In this document: one piece after another, positions 1-10,400 of the stretch
How the letters are laid out: each line of letters begins with the position of its first letter
How positions within the stretch are numbered: position 1 is the stretch's first letter
Assembly: GCA_028716365.1 (NCBI GenBank)
Contig: JAQUPZ010000011.1
Span: 1-64,000 of the forward strand
Direction: 5' to 3'
DNA length: 64,000 bases
Source of the DNA: Kiritimatiellia bacterium
Lineage (GTDB): Bacteria > Verrucomicrobiota > Kiritimatiellia > UBA8416 > YA12-FULL-48-11
Program-made: the position numbers and the translations under genes
The notes under the pieces: model-generated
Told to the model about the DNA's origin: nothing
Database searches by the model: none
Seen by the model: only the letters and a program-made list of their open reading frames with translations

Positions 1-3000
1 ATAAGGCTGTCGAGTGTTGTACGTTCATCGAACTGGCTGTGGGCGAGTTTCATGAACCAGGCGTCGAACAGCATATTTACCGGATTTGATTCTGCGGCGA
101 TAACGATAACAATAAACAGTTCTCCGGTATCCGGCATGACTACGACATCAGCGGTGTTGAATGCAACCCTTGCGGCCCCGGGTTCCTTCGGTGATGTGTG
201 GGCATTCTGGGGCGTGAGTGATGGAGGGACCAATGTGGCCGGGTGGGTGAGTAGTAATTTTGTTGGCACCTATACGGATGTGAGTTCCACGAACATCAGT
301 TGTACGGTGACAGGGCTTTTACCTGATGTAACCTATTACTTTACATTCCTGGCCACCAATACACAGGATAGGGCCTGGGCGAAGCCGTCGAGGATGTTTA
401 AGGCGTCGTTCTCGCCTTCTGTATATTCATACAAGATGAAGGTAACATTCAGCGGATACGACAAGGCTGAGACGCTGACAAACTTCCCTGCGCTGGTGAC
501 ATTCAGTGAAAGTCTGCCTGGCGTGCTTTACCGGCAATTCCAGCCGGGTGCAACGGATTTGCGATTTGCAGATGAGTCCGAGACAACCGAATTAAATTAC
601 GAGATTGATTCATGGAATACAAATGGCAGTTCGCATGTGTGGGTACAGGTGCCGGAGCTTTCGAGCAGCAGTTCCATCTGGGCGTATTGGGGTTACACAA
701 ATGCCGTGGTTGCGCCATCTTATACCACCAACGGGGCGACATGGTCTCAGGGCTATGCGGGAGTGTGGCATATGGGTCAAACCAATGCGCTGGATTCGAC
801 GGTGTATGCCAGCCATGGGACTGCCATCAATAATACGAACACCATTGGCGCCATTGGACCTGCCCAGGGTTTTGATGGAAACAGTGCCTATATTCGTGTG
901 CCAGTGACCCCCTCGTCGTCCCTTTACGTGATTGGAAGCAATATGTCTCAATCCGCGTGGGTCAATCCGGTCACTGATGTGGCTAACGGTACCATTGCCT
1001 CAAAGCCTGGCGCCTATTATTTCCAGCGCCATAGTGATCGGAAGTTGGCAGCTTATACATATGGTACCACACCTGAAGGATATCACTATTCCACGGAGCC
1101 GGTGCCGTTTAATGCGTGGACATATGTCGCGATTTCGTATGATGGTGTTAATCAGAAATTCTATATCAACGGAGTAGAGTCAGGCAGCATTCCCAAGATA
1201 AAAGTCTTAAAGCCTACTAATACTACACTCCCATTCCAAATAGGCTGGGATACTGCGGGTGGCGCGCGATACTGGAATGGGGTATTGGATGAAATACATG
1301 TCTGTAACACGTCCCGTACTCCCAACTGGGTCTGGGCCGAATGGCTGAACCAGGCATCTAACAGCTTTTTCAGTACTTATGCAGTCATGGGCGGGATCAG
1401 GAATGTTTCTGCTTCAGATATCACGTCCACGTCGGCAGTGTTGAATGCCACGCTGTATGTGACGAACACAACATTGGGTGTGTCCGTATATTGGGACACG
1501 AACAACTGGGGAACGAATGTTACGTTGTGGGCCAATACCAACCATTTGGGATCGTGGACGAATGTTGCTTACACAAATGTCAGTTGTCTTGTGACCGGGC
1601 TTGCTTCCGATGTCCGGTATTATTTTGAATTCAGCGCCACGAACGAGGTGAGCAGTTTCCAGGCGCCGGATGTCCTGGATTTCAGGGCACTGTTTTCTTC
1701 AAGTTTATTGTCGACATATCCATACAGGATGCAGATTACGTTCAGCGGATATACTGTAACTGATGAGATATTAACGAACTTCCCTGCGCTGGTGGTGCTG
1801 AATCAGGGAGCGAACGGATTCCTGTATAACCAGTTAAAGCCCACGGGGACAGACCTGCGGTTTATGGATGAAGCGACTAACGAGCTTAGTTACGAGATCG
1901 AGTCGTGGAACACCAACGGTAATTCCTATGTCTGGGTACAGGTGCCGCAGTTGACGAACAACTGTTCGATTTGGGCGTACTGGGGTAATACCAATGCGCC
2001 GGTTCCTGTATATCTGACCAACGGCGCGGCATGGAATGCGAATTTCATGGGAGTGTGGCATCTGCATGCCAACGCGCAGGATTCCACGGCCAATCGTCAT
2101 GACGGATCGGTTTATGGCGGATCTGACTCTATACCCTGTGCGGGTTTGATAGGAAATGCCTGGAAGTTTGATGGTATTAATAATGCGATTCGCGTTGACC
2201 GTATGATCCAGGATGACTTTACGATTGCATTCTGGATGAAGGCAGGCGGGAGCAGCATCGGAAACGCAGTGCAATCTAAATGGTACAGCGGGACGGGATT
2301 GATAGATGCGTTTGGTGGCAACGTCAATAGCAATCAGTTTGGTGTTGCATATAGAAACAACCTCGCAGAATTTGGTACGGGTAATGTTGATACGAACCTG
2401 AATTCAGGGACAACATATGTCAGCGACATGAACTGGCGTTATGTTGTTGCCACGAGGGTGAAATCGACCGGCTTGAAGAAGATATACGTGGATGGGGTGG
2501 ATTGCGGGACGCAGACGGGATCAGTGGTTACTTTGAACTGGTCGGGGGTCCTGGCGTTCGGTCAGATTCAGACGTGGTCCAACTATTTTAACGGCTATCT
2601 TGATGAAGTGGAGATATCGAATATTGACCGTTCGTCGAACTGGGTCTGGGCGAGTTACCTGAACCAGTTCTCGAACAGTATGTTTAATCCGGCAGGCAGC
2701 GTGGAGGGCGGTTTCCTGCCTTCCATCAATAATCACAACGGCGCTTCGCTGGTGCTGATGAACTCTGCAAACCTCAACGGATACCTTGTTTCTACGGGAG
2801 GCGCTGCTACCGCTGTTTCGGTTTACTGGGGTACGACAGACGGCGGTACGAATAAGGGAGATTGGGTCAATAGAGAAGACTTTGTGGTCACAGGCGCCGG
2901 ACTTCTGACGACGAACGTTACCGGGCTTGTATGCGCCGAGAATTATTACTACCGGTTCTATGCCAGTAATACGTTTGGAGACTGCTGGGCGCCATCCAGT

Positions 3001-6000
3001 GAAAGTTTCTCGCCTTCACGGTATAAACTGAAGGTGCAATTCGGCGGGTATGACAAGGATGAGACGCTGACGAACTTCCCTGCGCTGGTGGTATTTGCTG
3101 AAGGTTCGAATAGTTTCTCTTACAGCCAGTGTTCTTCAATCAATGGCGGTGATCTGCGTTTTGTGAATTCAAACGAGACTGTAGCTTTGAACCATGAGAT
3201 AGAGAAATGGGATACGAACGGCAATTCGTACGTCTGGGTACAGGTGCCTGAGCTGATAAGTAATGGTTGGGTATGGGCATACTGGGGTGGATCGGATACG
3301 AATGCGCCGGCGTATTCTACCAACGGCGCAACATGGTCGCAAAATTACCTTGCTGTCTGGCACTTTAATTCTACGAACACTTCTTCCAAATATCCTGACT
3401 CAACATCATACCGGTTTGACGGTTTGAATGCAGGATGCAGTTCGACACAGGGGCAGATTGGAGGTGCAGTTGATCTTGGTGTTGTGCCCCAGTATGTTGA
3501 TATTGCCGGAATAGCTTCTTCTGCCGGCAGTTACACTTTCCATTACTGGCTGAATACCATGACGCAGAGCGGCAGTGCCCGCATTACGGATATCAACGGG
3601 GGTACCGGTACGCGAATAATTATCGAAATGGTAAGTGGAGGAGTGCATTATTACGATTATCCTACATGGCGTGGTAATGTTGGCGCTTATATTAATAACG
3701 GTGCCTGGCGGCACGTGGTTTTTGCATTTGATGGTCGTCCCGGTGTGACCAATGGTCATGTATATGTGGATGGAGTCCGTGTAACTGTAACTAACGGTCT
3801 TCAATACCTGGCCCAGAGTCTTGCCGGTAGCAATGCGAAGATCGGGTGTGAGCAGGGAACTCCCTCGGCAAACCATTTTGATGGGGCCATGGATGAGTTC
3901 CAGATATCGACTGTACCGAGATCGTCGAACTGGATCTGGGCATGCTTCATGAACCAGGGATCGAACAGCGTGTTCAATACGACCAATCTTGTCGAGAGCA
4001 CGACCCTTCCGCTGGTAAACAACGCCGGCGGCGCTACGAATGTCCTGCTGAACTCGGCATGGCTTAATGGTTACCTTGTATCCACGGGCGGTGCGTCGAC
4101 TGCTGTTTCGCTTTACTGGGGCGGGACTGACGGCGGAACGAATCTGCTGGCGTGGGCCAATGTGATAAACTTCGGGACGACCGATACAGGTCCTCTGAGC
4201 ACTAATGTGACAGGGCTCTTATCAGGTTCTACGTACTACTATCGTTACTATGCGACCAATTCGCTTGGTGAAAGCTGGGCACCGTATTCAACGGCCTTTT
4301 CGCCGGTCAATTTGTACCAGATGAAGATTGTTTTCAGCGGATACGACAGGCCCGAAACGCTGACGAACTTCCCTGCGCTGGTGGTATTAAGCGAGGGAGT
4401 GAATGGGTTCTCTTACAGCCAGTGTTCTTCAGCCAACGGCGGCGATCTGCGGTTTACGGCTTCGAACGGGGTGACTCTGCTGAACCATGAGATTGAGAAA
4501 TGGGACGTGAATGGCAGCTCTTATGTGTGGGTACAGGTGCCGGAGCTTGTGGATGCAAACACCTATATCTGGGCATATTGGGGCGGGACGGATACGAATC
4601 CTCCGGCTTATACCATGGACGGGTCTACATGGGATTCGAATTACAGAGGTGTCTTCCATCTGCATGAATCCGACAGCATGCACTATGATTCCACTTCTTA
4701 TAATAATATCGGGAAAACAAATGGGATCATTGCACATGATGTACAGGGCCAGATAGATGGAGCTGATTATTTCTATGGTCCCGACGGGGATGATTACGTT
4801 GAAATATACAATTCGGCTTCGCTGGAGAATGTCCAGGAAAATGATTACACCCTCGAAGCGTGGTTCAAGCCAATGTCAGCACCATCAGGAGTTGATTATA
4901 ACACGTTATCTTACGGTATCCTCGAGAAATACGGGAATCATGCAGGGATACGTTACAATTATAATAGAAATATTCAATTCGAACATTGGTCAGCCGGTTC
5001 CACGACTACGAGCAAATCCTTTACTGCAACCAGTACTTATGAGCCGGGAGTTTTTTACCATGCTGTCGGAGTTTTGGATCGTGTAGCTGGAGTATTGACA
5101 CTTTATATTAACGGACAGCGAATGGGGACAACCACTTTCACGCCGGGCATGGCGGCGCGCGAGTATGGAACTACAACATGGAAGATAGGGATAGCCGGGC
5201 CGGGTTGGGCATCTTACCGTTATGCGTCTGATGCTGTTATTGACGAAGTGCGCATTTCGGGTTCAACGCGTTCTTCCAACTGGATATGGGCGTGTTACAT
5301 GAACATGGCATCCAATTCGTCGTTCATGACCTCTTCTTCGTTTATTTCCAATGAAGGCGGCGCCACGAATATAACGGCAAATTCGGCCGAGATGAGAGGA
5401 TATCTGTACCGCGACGATGGTGTTACGACATATGTCTGGGTCTACTACGGACAGACCGACGGAGGGTCCATTGCGACCAACTGGCAGTTTGTCGACTATC
5501 GCGATGTCCAGACTCCGGGACCGCTCGCGGCCTCCATAGGTTCGCTGACGGCGGACACGACTTACTACTACCGGTATTTTGCTTCCAACTCGGTAAGGTC
5601 TGTCTGGGCGGCGCCATCGGCCTCATTCTTTACCGGCCAGGCGACCATCCAGGCCACGGATGACAGTGCATCGGAAATGGGACCGGACACAGGTACGTTT
5701 ACAGTGTACCGGCCTGCAGCGGCAACTAACGCGGCATGGATTGTCAATTACCTGGTTGAAGGAACGGCCAGCAATGGAGTGGATTACACCGCTTTGAACG
5801 GGAGCGTGACAATTCCAGCGGGTCAAACCAATGCTACGATTACGGTAACACCCATCGAAGATTCGTCGCTTGAATCTGATGAGACGGTAGTCGTGACCCT
5901 GACATCCGGCAGTTATATTATCGGTCCTCAGAGTAATGCCGTTGTCACGATTCATGATACTCTGTTTAATTCATGGCCGTACAGGCTGAAGATAAATTTC

Positions 6001-7011
6001 CCCGGTTACACCGGTTACCAGGGTTTTGACGGCGAAATCCTGACGAATTTCCCGGCCCTGGTGGTGCTCGGTACAAATATAACTGATTTTTCCTATTCCA
6101 CATTTACAGCGCCGGAAAGCGGCGGTGATCTGCGGTTCGGAAACTCTAATGGAACGATAATGTTGAACTACGAAATTGAGCAATGGAATACAGGCGGCAA
6201 TTCGTATGTCTGGGTGCAGATACCTGAAATTGTGGATACGAATACCTGGATCTGGGCATACTGGGGTAACAAGAATGAGACGTCTGCTCCGGCATACACA
6301 ACAAATGGATCAACGTGGTCAGAGGGATATGCCGGCGTGTGGCACATGAATAATGCCGCCGCAGATTCCACGATAAATCGAAATAACGGAACACTGATCG
6401 GTTACGCTGCGAACTCAACCGGCATCATCGCAAATGGCCAGGAATTTTTTGGCGATGACCGTTATGAGGTGATGGGTAACCAGCCCACCCTGCGCATCAC
6501 CGGGAACCAGACGATCGAGATGTGGTTGAAGCCTACCGCCTTTGTGACCAGACAATGTCCATTCGCCAAGGCGTATGGAGGCGAATGGTGCATACTCCTC
6601 GAGTATCCATCCCGTCAACTTGGATACTTATGGGGCACGACGGGTATCAATAATACTCCTCATCAAACTGTTTGGATGAACCCCGGTGTTTTGCAATCCA
6701 ACGTATGGGACCATGCAGTCATTGTCCGGAATCTTGATGCCATGAACCTGCAATGGTTCAGGAATGGCGAAACAAACTATAGTGTAGCTGCCAATTATGC
6801 AGCCGCTACGGCTTCGACGCTGCACACTTTATTTGGCCTTGGGTATGCGGGATATTACCGTGGCGTGCTTGACGAAGTACGGATATCCAATGTGGCACGT
6901 TCGACAAACTGGGTCTGGGCAACCTACATGAACCAGGCTTCAAACGACGTGTTCAATACCTACGGCGATGTCACGAAACTCCTCAAGGGCACCGTGATTA
7001 TCGTCAGGTAA
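1..7011 (+). CDS. Giant DUF2341/LamG repeat protein, copy 1 (5' end outside window)
   Basis: The reading frame is open from base 1, before the first ATG at 52. The first codons already encode the end of a LamG domain (RSSNWLWASFMNQ), so the N-terminus lies upstream. The remaining 2336 residues hold units 2-6 of the six-unit architecture seen in the complete paralogues. Units end at about residues 439, 877, 1307, 1757 and 2300. Each unit has an Fn3-like domain (YWG-TDGGTN pattern), a DUF2341 domain (LTNFPALV, DLRF, YEIExWNTNG, WVQVPE, WAYWG) and a LamG domain closing with LDEhxIS-xxRSSNW. A Calx-beta domain sits at about 1882-1986, before the last DUF2341. The C-terminus is KLLKGTVIIVR. Unit 5 and unit 6 LamG domains match those of copy 2. 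No catalytic motif, membrane anchor or beta-barrel is visible. An extracellular structural or adhesive role is inferred from the domain types. Confidence 0.93.
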   Translation: MRLSSVVRSSNWLWASFMNQASNSIFTGFDSAAITITINSSPVSGMTTTSAVLNATLAAPGSFGDVWAFWGVSDGGTNVAGWVSSNFVGTYTDVSSTNISCTVTGLLPDVTYYFTFLATNTQDRAWAKPSRMFKASFSPSVYSYKMKVTFSGYDKAETLTNFPALVTFSESLPGVLYRQFQPGATDLRFADESETTELNYEIDSWNTNGSSHVWVQVPELSSSSSIWAYWGYTNAVVAPSYTTNGATWSQGYAGVWHMGQTNALDSTVYASHGTAINNTNTIGAIGPAQGFDGNSAYIRVPVTPSSSLYVIGSNMSQSAWVNPVTDVANGTIASKPGAYYFQRHSDRKLAAYTYGTTPEGYHYSTEPVPFNAWTYVAISYDGVNQKFYINGVESGSIPKIKVLKPTNTTLPFQIGWDTAGGARYWNGVLDEIHVCNTSRTPNWVWAEWLNQASNSFFSTYAVMGGIRNVSASDITSTSAVLNATLYVTNTTLGVSVYWDTNNWGTNVTLWANTNHLGSWTNVAYTNVSCLVTGLASDVRYYFEFSATNEVSSFQAPDVLDFRALFSSSLLSTYPYRMQITFSGYTVTDEILTNFPALVVLNQGANGFLYNQLKPTGTDLRFMDEATNELSYEIESWNTNGNSYVWVQVPQLTNNCSIWAYWGNTNAPVPVYLTNGAAWNANFMGVWHLHANAQDSTANRHDGSVYGGSDSIPCAGLIGNAWKFDGINNAIRVDRMIQDDFTIAFWMKAGGSSIGNAVQSKWYSGTGLIDAFGGNVNSNQFGVAYRNNLAEFGTGNVDTNLNSGTTYVSDMNWRYVVATRVKSTGLKKIYVDGVDCGTQTGSVVTLNWSGVLAFGQIQTWSNYFNGYLDEVEISNIDRSSNWVWASYLNQFSNSMFNPAGSVEGGFLPSINNHNGASLVLMNSANLNGYLVSTGGAATAVSVYWGTTDGGTNKGDWVNREDFVVTGAGLLTTNVTGLVCAENYYYRFYASNTFGDCWAPSSESFSPSRYKLKVQFGGYDKDETLTNFPALVVFAEGSNSFSYSQCSSINGGDLRFVNSNETVALNHEIEKWDTNGNSYVWVQVPELISNGWVWAYWGGSDTNAPAYSTNGATWSQNYLAVWHFNSTNTSSKYPDSTSYRFDGLNAGCSSTQGQIGGAVDLGVVPQYVDIAGIASSAGSYTFHYWLNTMTQSGSARITDINGGTGTRIIIEMVSGGVHYYDYPTWRGNVGAYINNGAWRHVVFAFDGRPGVTNGHVYVDGVRVTVTNGLQYLAQSLAGSNAKIGCEQGTPSANHFDGAMDEFQISTVPRSSNWIWACFMNQGSNSVFNTTNLVESTTLPLVNNAGGATNVLLNSAWLNGYLVSTGGASTAVSLYWGGTDGGTNLLAWANVINFGTTDTGPLSTNVTGLLSGSTYYYRYYATNSLGESWAPYSTAFSPVNLYQMKIVFSGYDRPETLTNFPALVVLSEGVNGFSYSQCSSANGGDLRFTASNGVTLLNHEIEKWDVNGSSYVWVQVPELVDANTYIWAYWGGTDTNPPAYTMDGSTWDSNYRGVFHLHESDSMHYDSTSYNNIGKTNGIIAHDVQGQIDGADYFYGPDGDDYVEIYNSASLENVQENDYTLEAWFKPMSAPSGVDYNTLSYGILEKYGNHAGIRYNYNRNIQFEHWSAGSTTTSKSFTATSTYEPGVFYHAVGVLDRVAGVLTLYINGQRMGTTTFTPGMAAREYGTTTWKIGIAGPGWASYRYASDAVIDEVRISGSTRSSNWIWACYMNMASNSSFMTSSSFISNEGGATNITANSAEMRGYLYRDDGVTTYVWVYYGQTDGGSIATNWQFVDYRDVQTPGPLAASIGSLTADTTYYYRYFASNSVRSVWAAPSASFFTGQATIQATDDSASEMGPDTGTFTVYRPAAATNAAWIVNYLVEGTASNGVDYTALNGSVTIPAGQTNATITVTPIEDSSLESDETVVVTLTSGSYIIGPQSNAVVTIHDTLFNSWPYRLKINFPGYTGYQGFDGEILTNFPALVVLGTNITDFSYSTFTAPESGGDLRFGNSNGTIMLNYEIEQWNTGGNSYVWVQIPEIVDTNTWIWAYWGNKNETSAPAYTTNGSTWSEGYAGVWHMNNAAADSTINRNNGTLIGYAANSTGIIANGQEFFGDDRYEVMGNQPTLRITGNQTIEMWLKPTAFVTRQCPFAKAYGGEWCILLEYPSRQLGYLWGTTGINNTPHQTVWMNPGVLQSNVWDHAVIVRNLDAMNLQWFRNGETNYSVAANYAAATASTLHTLFGLGYAGYYRGVLDEVRISNVARSTNWVWATYMNQASNDVFNTYGDVTKLLKGTVIIVR
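4650..5268 (+). repeat. LamG cassette of the SLENVQE type, copy 1 unit 5
   Basis: This LamG domain starts near an HLHES motif and contains SLENVQE, a TLEAWFKP strand and an AREYGTTTWKIG strand. The same type occurs at unit 5 of copy 2 and at unit 2 of copy 5, but not at unit 5 of copies 3-5. It is listed separately because it is the clearest case of a LamG type occupying two different positions in the array. Confidence 0.8.
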
Positions 7012-7020
7012 ATGTCGGTA

Positions 7021-7060
7021 TTTATCTTAATCGTAATCTTACTCGTCCTCATTCCGGGCG
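7021..7060 (+). other. Degenerate hexamer pyrimidine-rich tract after the stop codon
   Basis: Just downstream of the stop is a run of related 6-mers (AATCGT, AATCTT, ACTCGT), poor in G. Similar tracts follow the stops of copies 2, 3 and 4. A C/T-rich, G-poor, unstructured stretch would suit Rho loading, but that is inference. No intrinsic hairpin plus T-run is present. Confidence 0.4.
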
Positions 7061-7068
7061 CTTCAAAT

Positions 7069-7235
7069 GTAGCCCCGCCTGCCGGGAGTCGTGGCGGGCA
7101 GGCACGGCGTTACCAGCCTGCAGTAATAAAGTGACGCCCCGATATAACGGGGCGGCTACATCAGGACGTTTCAGGGTGTGAACGTAGCCACGGCGCTCTG
7201 TCGCCGCGTCAGTTCTCGTCCCGATACCTGCCCGC
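7069..7235. repeat. Intergenic palindromic repeat (GTAGCC...GGCTAC), copy A
   Basis: The first module runs 7069-7159 and is bounded by the inverted ends GTAGCC and GGCTAC. Inside are a GCCTGCC/GGCAGGC inverted pair, the invariant CAGTAATAAAGTGACG and a 7-bp stem CGCCCCG/CGGGGCG with loop ATATAA (7135-7154). A conserved ~24-bp spacer follows. A second module opens with GTAGCC at 7184 and has a GGCG-CTCTGT-CGCC hairpin, but no closing GGCTAC is visible. Related elements lie at 20083 and 46328. No ORF lies within. It resembles a REP/MITE-like dispersed element. No T-run follows the stems, so it is not an intrinsic terminator. Confidence 0.7.
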
Positions 7236-7307
7236 CCCGACGCCCTAGCCCGAGCCCGGCCAGGGAGCGACCAGGCCACTTTGGAATACGTTGCCGGATT
7301 TTCTTCT

Positions 7308-7335
7308 TTGATAAATAAGCGGTTTATTGTAGGAT
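7308..7335 (+). promoter_or_regulatory. Promoter-like element of giant gene copy 2
   Basis: TTGATA (7308-7313), 16 bp, TAGGAT (7330-7335), 75 bp before the chosen start codon. The same arrangement with the same 16-bp spacing and a TTTATTG-like interior precedes copies 3 and 4, and a close variant precedes copy 5. This conservation supports it as the real promoter, although the -10 here is the weakest of the four. Confidence 0.6.
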
Positions 7336-7410
7336 AATTTTGTCGTGGTGTTCCTTCTTTAATTGTGGAAGTCAAGGTTGCTGTTTGAGAAATCCACCGG
7401 AGTGGAAGAG

Positions 7411-10400
7411 ATGATAAAGCGATTTTTCCTGATCTTGATGGTTGTATTCGTGCCGTTGTTCGGCCATGCAACAGATGGTATATGGACGTACAATGGGGAT
7501 GCTGGTTGGACCGAAAATGCCCGCTGGTCGAATACGGTGATTGCAAGTGGTATTGATGGTGTTGCGGATTTTTCGCAGGTCAACATCGGCGGTACCAGGA
7601 CCATAACATTGGCTCTCAACCGGACTATAGGCAGTATCATTTTTGCCGATTCGATCACGCCAGATAATAACTGGGTACTTACGCGTAACGGTATACTGAC
7701 GCTGGATGTCACCAGCGGATTGCCGGTTATAACCGTATTGAACCGGACAACGACGATTAATACGTGGATTGCAGGCACAAAGGGATTTGAGAAAAGGGGA
7801 TTGGGTACGCTGGTTCTTGCCGCTACCAATTATTTTACCGGACCGGTATTTCTCAATGGCGGCCAGACGACGCTGGATTTTAATGGTGGTTACTCACCGA
7901 CAAACAATATTATTACCAATACTGTGCCGCTGTCTATTGGAGGCGGTTCCACGCTTTTTCTTCAGGGGAAGGAAAGGTGTACGAACAACCAGGCGTTCAG
8001 CAGCCTGACGGTAGTTGACGGTCATAATTTTATTAATCTTGTTAATGGTCGTACCGGCCAGGTTAATCTTGCTGTAGGAGCAATCAGCAGGCAGGGCACT
8101 GGTTTCTTGAATTTCAATCCGCCCACCAACGGGAGTATTACAACAACCACTCCGAATTTCGATGGGATGATACTTGACTGTTATGCGACTATACGTACCA
8201 ACGACTGGGCGGCGAACAATGGTACTAACACTATTGTCCCTTATACGGCTTATTTCAGCAACATGTTCTATTCCGGTTTCAATACGATAGTTACCACCAA
8301 CTGTACGATGACGAATGCGACTGTCCACAGTGTGCGGTTTAACAATAATCCGGGTTTTACTCTCTCGCTGACCGGGACAAATGTCATTGAAGCAGGCGGC
8401 GCCATCATGTTTACGGCCAGTGGGGCGATGGGTTCAAAGATATCGAGCGGTACTGGCTGGCTGACTTCCGGGACCAATGAGTTGATAATCATAGATAACC
8501 ATAAATTTGATCGAAGAAGTAATGCAACCCAAAACACCAATATCGATGCTGTAGTTACCGACAGGGGATCGACATCTGTTGCCGTCAGGGTGGTATCTTT
8601 TTCCAGCGCAATGGGTACAGCCAACGGTAGCCTGACGACATTTATGAGGGCCAACAACACTTATTCAGGCGGCACATACCTGTATGGAGGCGGCTTGTAT
8701 TTTCAGGCTGACGGGTCGCTGGGTCGTGTTCCTGCCTCGCCGCAAACAAACATAGTTGCGGTAAGCGGATTTAACTGGATGAGACCGCGATATCCCGCAA
8801 CGACTGATGTAAATCGTATAATCCACATCAATACGAATGCATGCCTGGTTGTGGATGGCACTACCTTTTTGACGATCAATGGTGAAATCACAGGCAGTGG
8901 TACTCTTCTTCAACCGCCGAATGTTGGTTGGGGGTTTGGGCAGACTGTTATACTTAATGCTTCCAATACCCTGGCCGGAACTGTTGAAGCTAATGCTTTT
9001 TTGCGCGCGATTGATGGCATCGGACTGCCTACCAATGCGAATCTGCGGTTAGGAGGTTATGACACTGACCGGGGCATTTTGGAGACGACCGGGACATTTA
9101 CGCGCGCACTTGGATATGGACCCAACCAGGTGGGCTGGGGCAGTTCCATGTATGACACTCTTTATAATTACAGCCGCGGTGGTTTTGCGGCGGTAGGCGG
9201 GCCGTTGACGGTCAATATCGGAGGCAATGGTTCCAATCTTGTCTGGGGACAAGCTTACTTCAACATGAAAGACTTTTTGGCCCTTGGTACTGTCAACAGT
9301 ACTCATCCTGTTACCTGGGTGAATTCCATCGATCTTAATACGACAGGCTGGAGATATTTTCTAGTACGCGGTACGGCCATCATGCAGGGTGTTATTTCGG
9401 GGGTGAATGCCGGGTTGATTAAATGGGGGCCGGGCACATTGATTCTCACAACCACAAATACATACAGGGAAACCAGATTTGAATATACAGACAGCAGGTT
9501 GAATATAAGTTTTGATGCTGCTCTCGGTACAGCTCCTCTTGCTCCGACCAATAATATTTCTTTTAACGCCAATGGAATTCTCCAGGCGGAAGCTGACCTT
9601 ACTCTTGGTTACACGCGTAATATTTTTGTTTTAAATAACCTTTACTGTACACTTGACCCGAGCAATTATACCATGACGGTTGCCGGAAAGATTTTAGGAC
9701 AGGGTGGTTTCAGAAAAGCCGGTACCGGCAGCGGAAAGGTTGTGTTGCTGGGCGAGAATGGTTATTGGGGCACGACGACCATCAGCAATGGTGATCTTGT
9801 GGTCAACGGTTCACTTCCTCCTGAGAGCAGTGTCATAGTAACAAATGGTGGTTTCCTTGGCGGAACAGGCATTGTTGGCGGGCCGGTAACGATCTTTTCG
9901 GGTAGCGGACTGGTGCCTGGTGGGACGACCAATGGCGGAACATTGACGATTAACAATACCCTGACCATGAATCCCGGTTCGATTTACAGCTGGAGGTATG
10001 GTTCAAGTCCCGGTTTTGTTGTGGTTTCAAACCAGATGACATTAACTTCCGGTGAAACCTACACACTTCGACTTTACGATCCTGATGGGTTGGGTGAACC
10101 TGCAAATCAGTCGTTTACTATTCTGACCTGGCCGGACGGCGTTACCGATCCTGAAACAAACGTTACCTGGAATATTGAAAAACCTGCGGGCGGTGGGGCG
10201 GAAGGATGGACCATGCCTCAGGTTGCCGTTGACGCGGCTAATAACCGGATACTGATCACATTCCAGCCGGTTGGATTTCCTGCGATTGACAACGGAATTG
10301 GTCCTAGCAGTATTACAACTAACACGGCGGTTTTGAACGGGAATTATACAGCTACTGGAGCGACAGCCGAGGTTTATCTTTACTGGGGTACATCGGACGG

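Noticed and set aside
7135..7154. GC-rich stem-loop CGCCCCG/CGGGGCG as an intrinsic terminator
   Set aside because: No T-run follows. The stem is part of a larger palindromic repeat that is missing from one gap and degraded in another.
7363..7410. Upstream TTG start for copy 2 (adds 16 residues); similar upstream starts at 33116 for copy 4 and 46527 for copy 5
   Set aside because: Signal peptides and, for copies 2 and 4, the GGAG-N8-ATG arrangement place the starts downstream at 7411, 33176 and 46719. The extensions are not conserved between copies.
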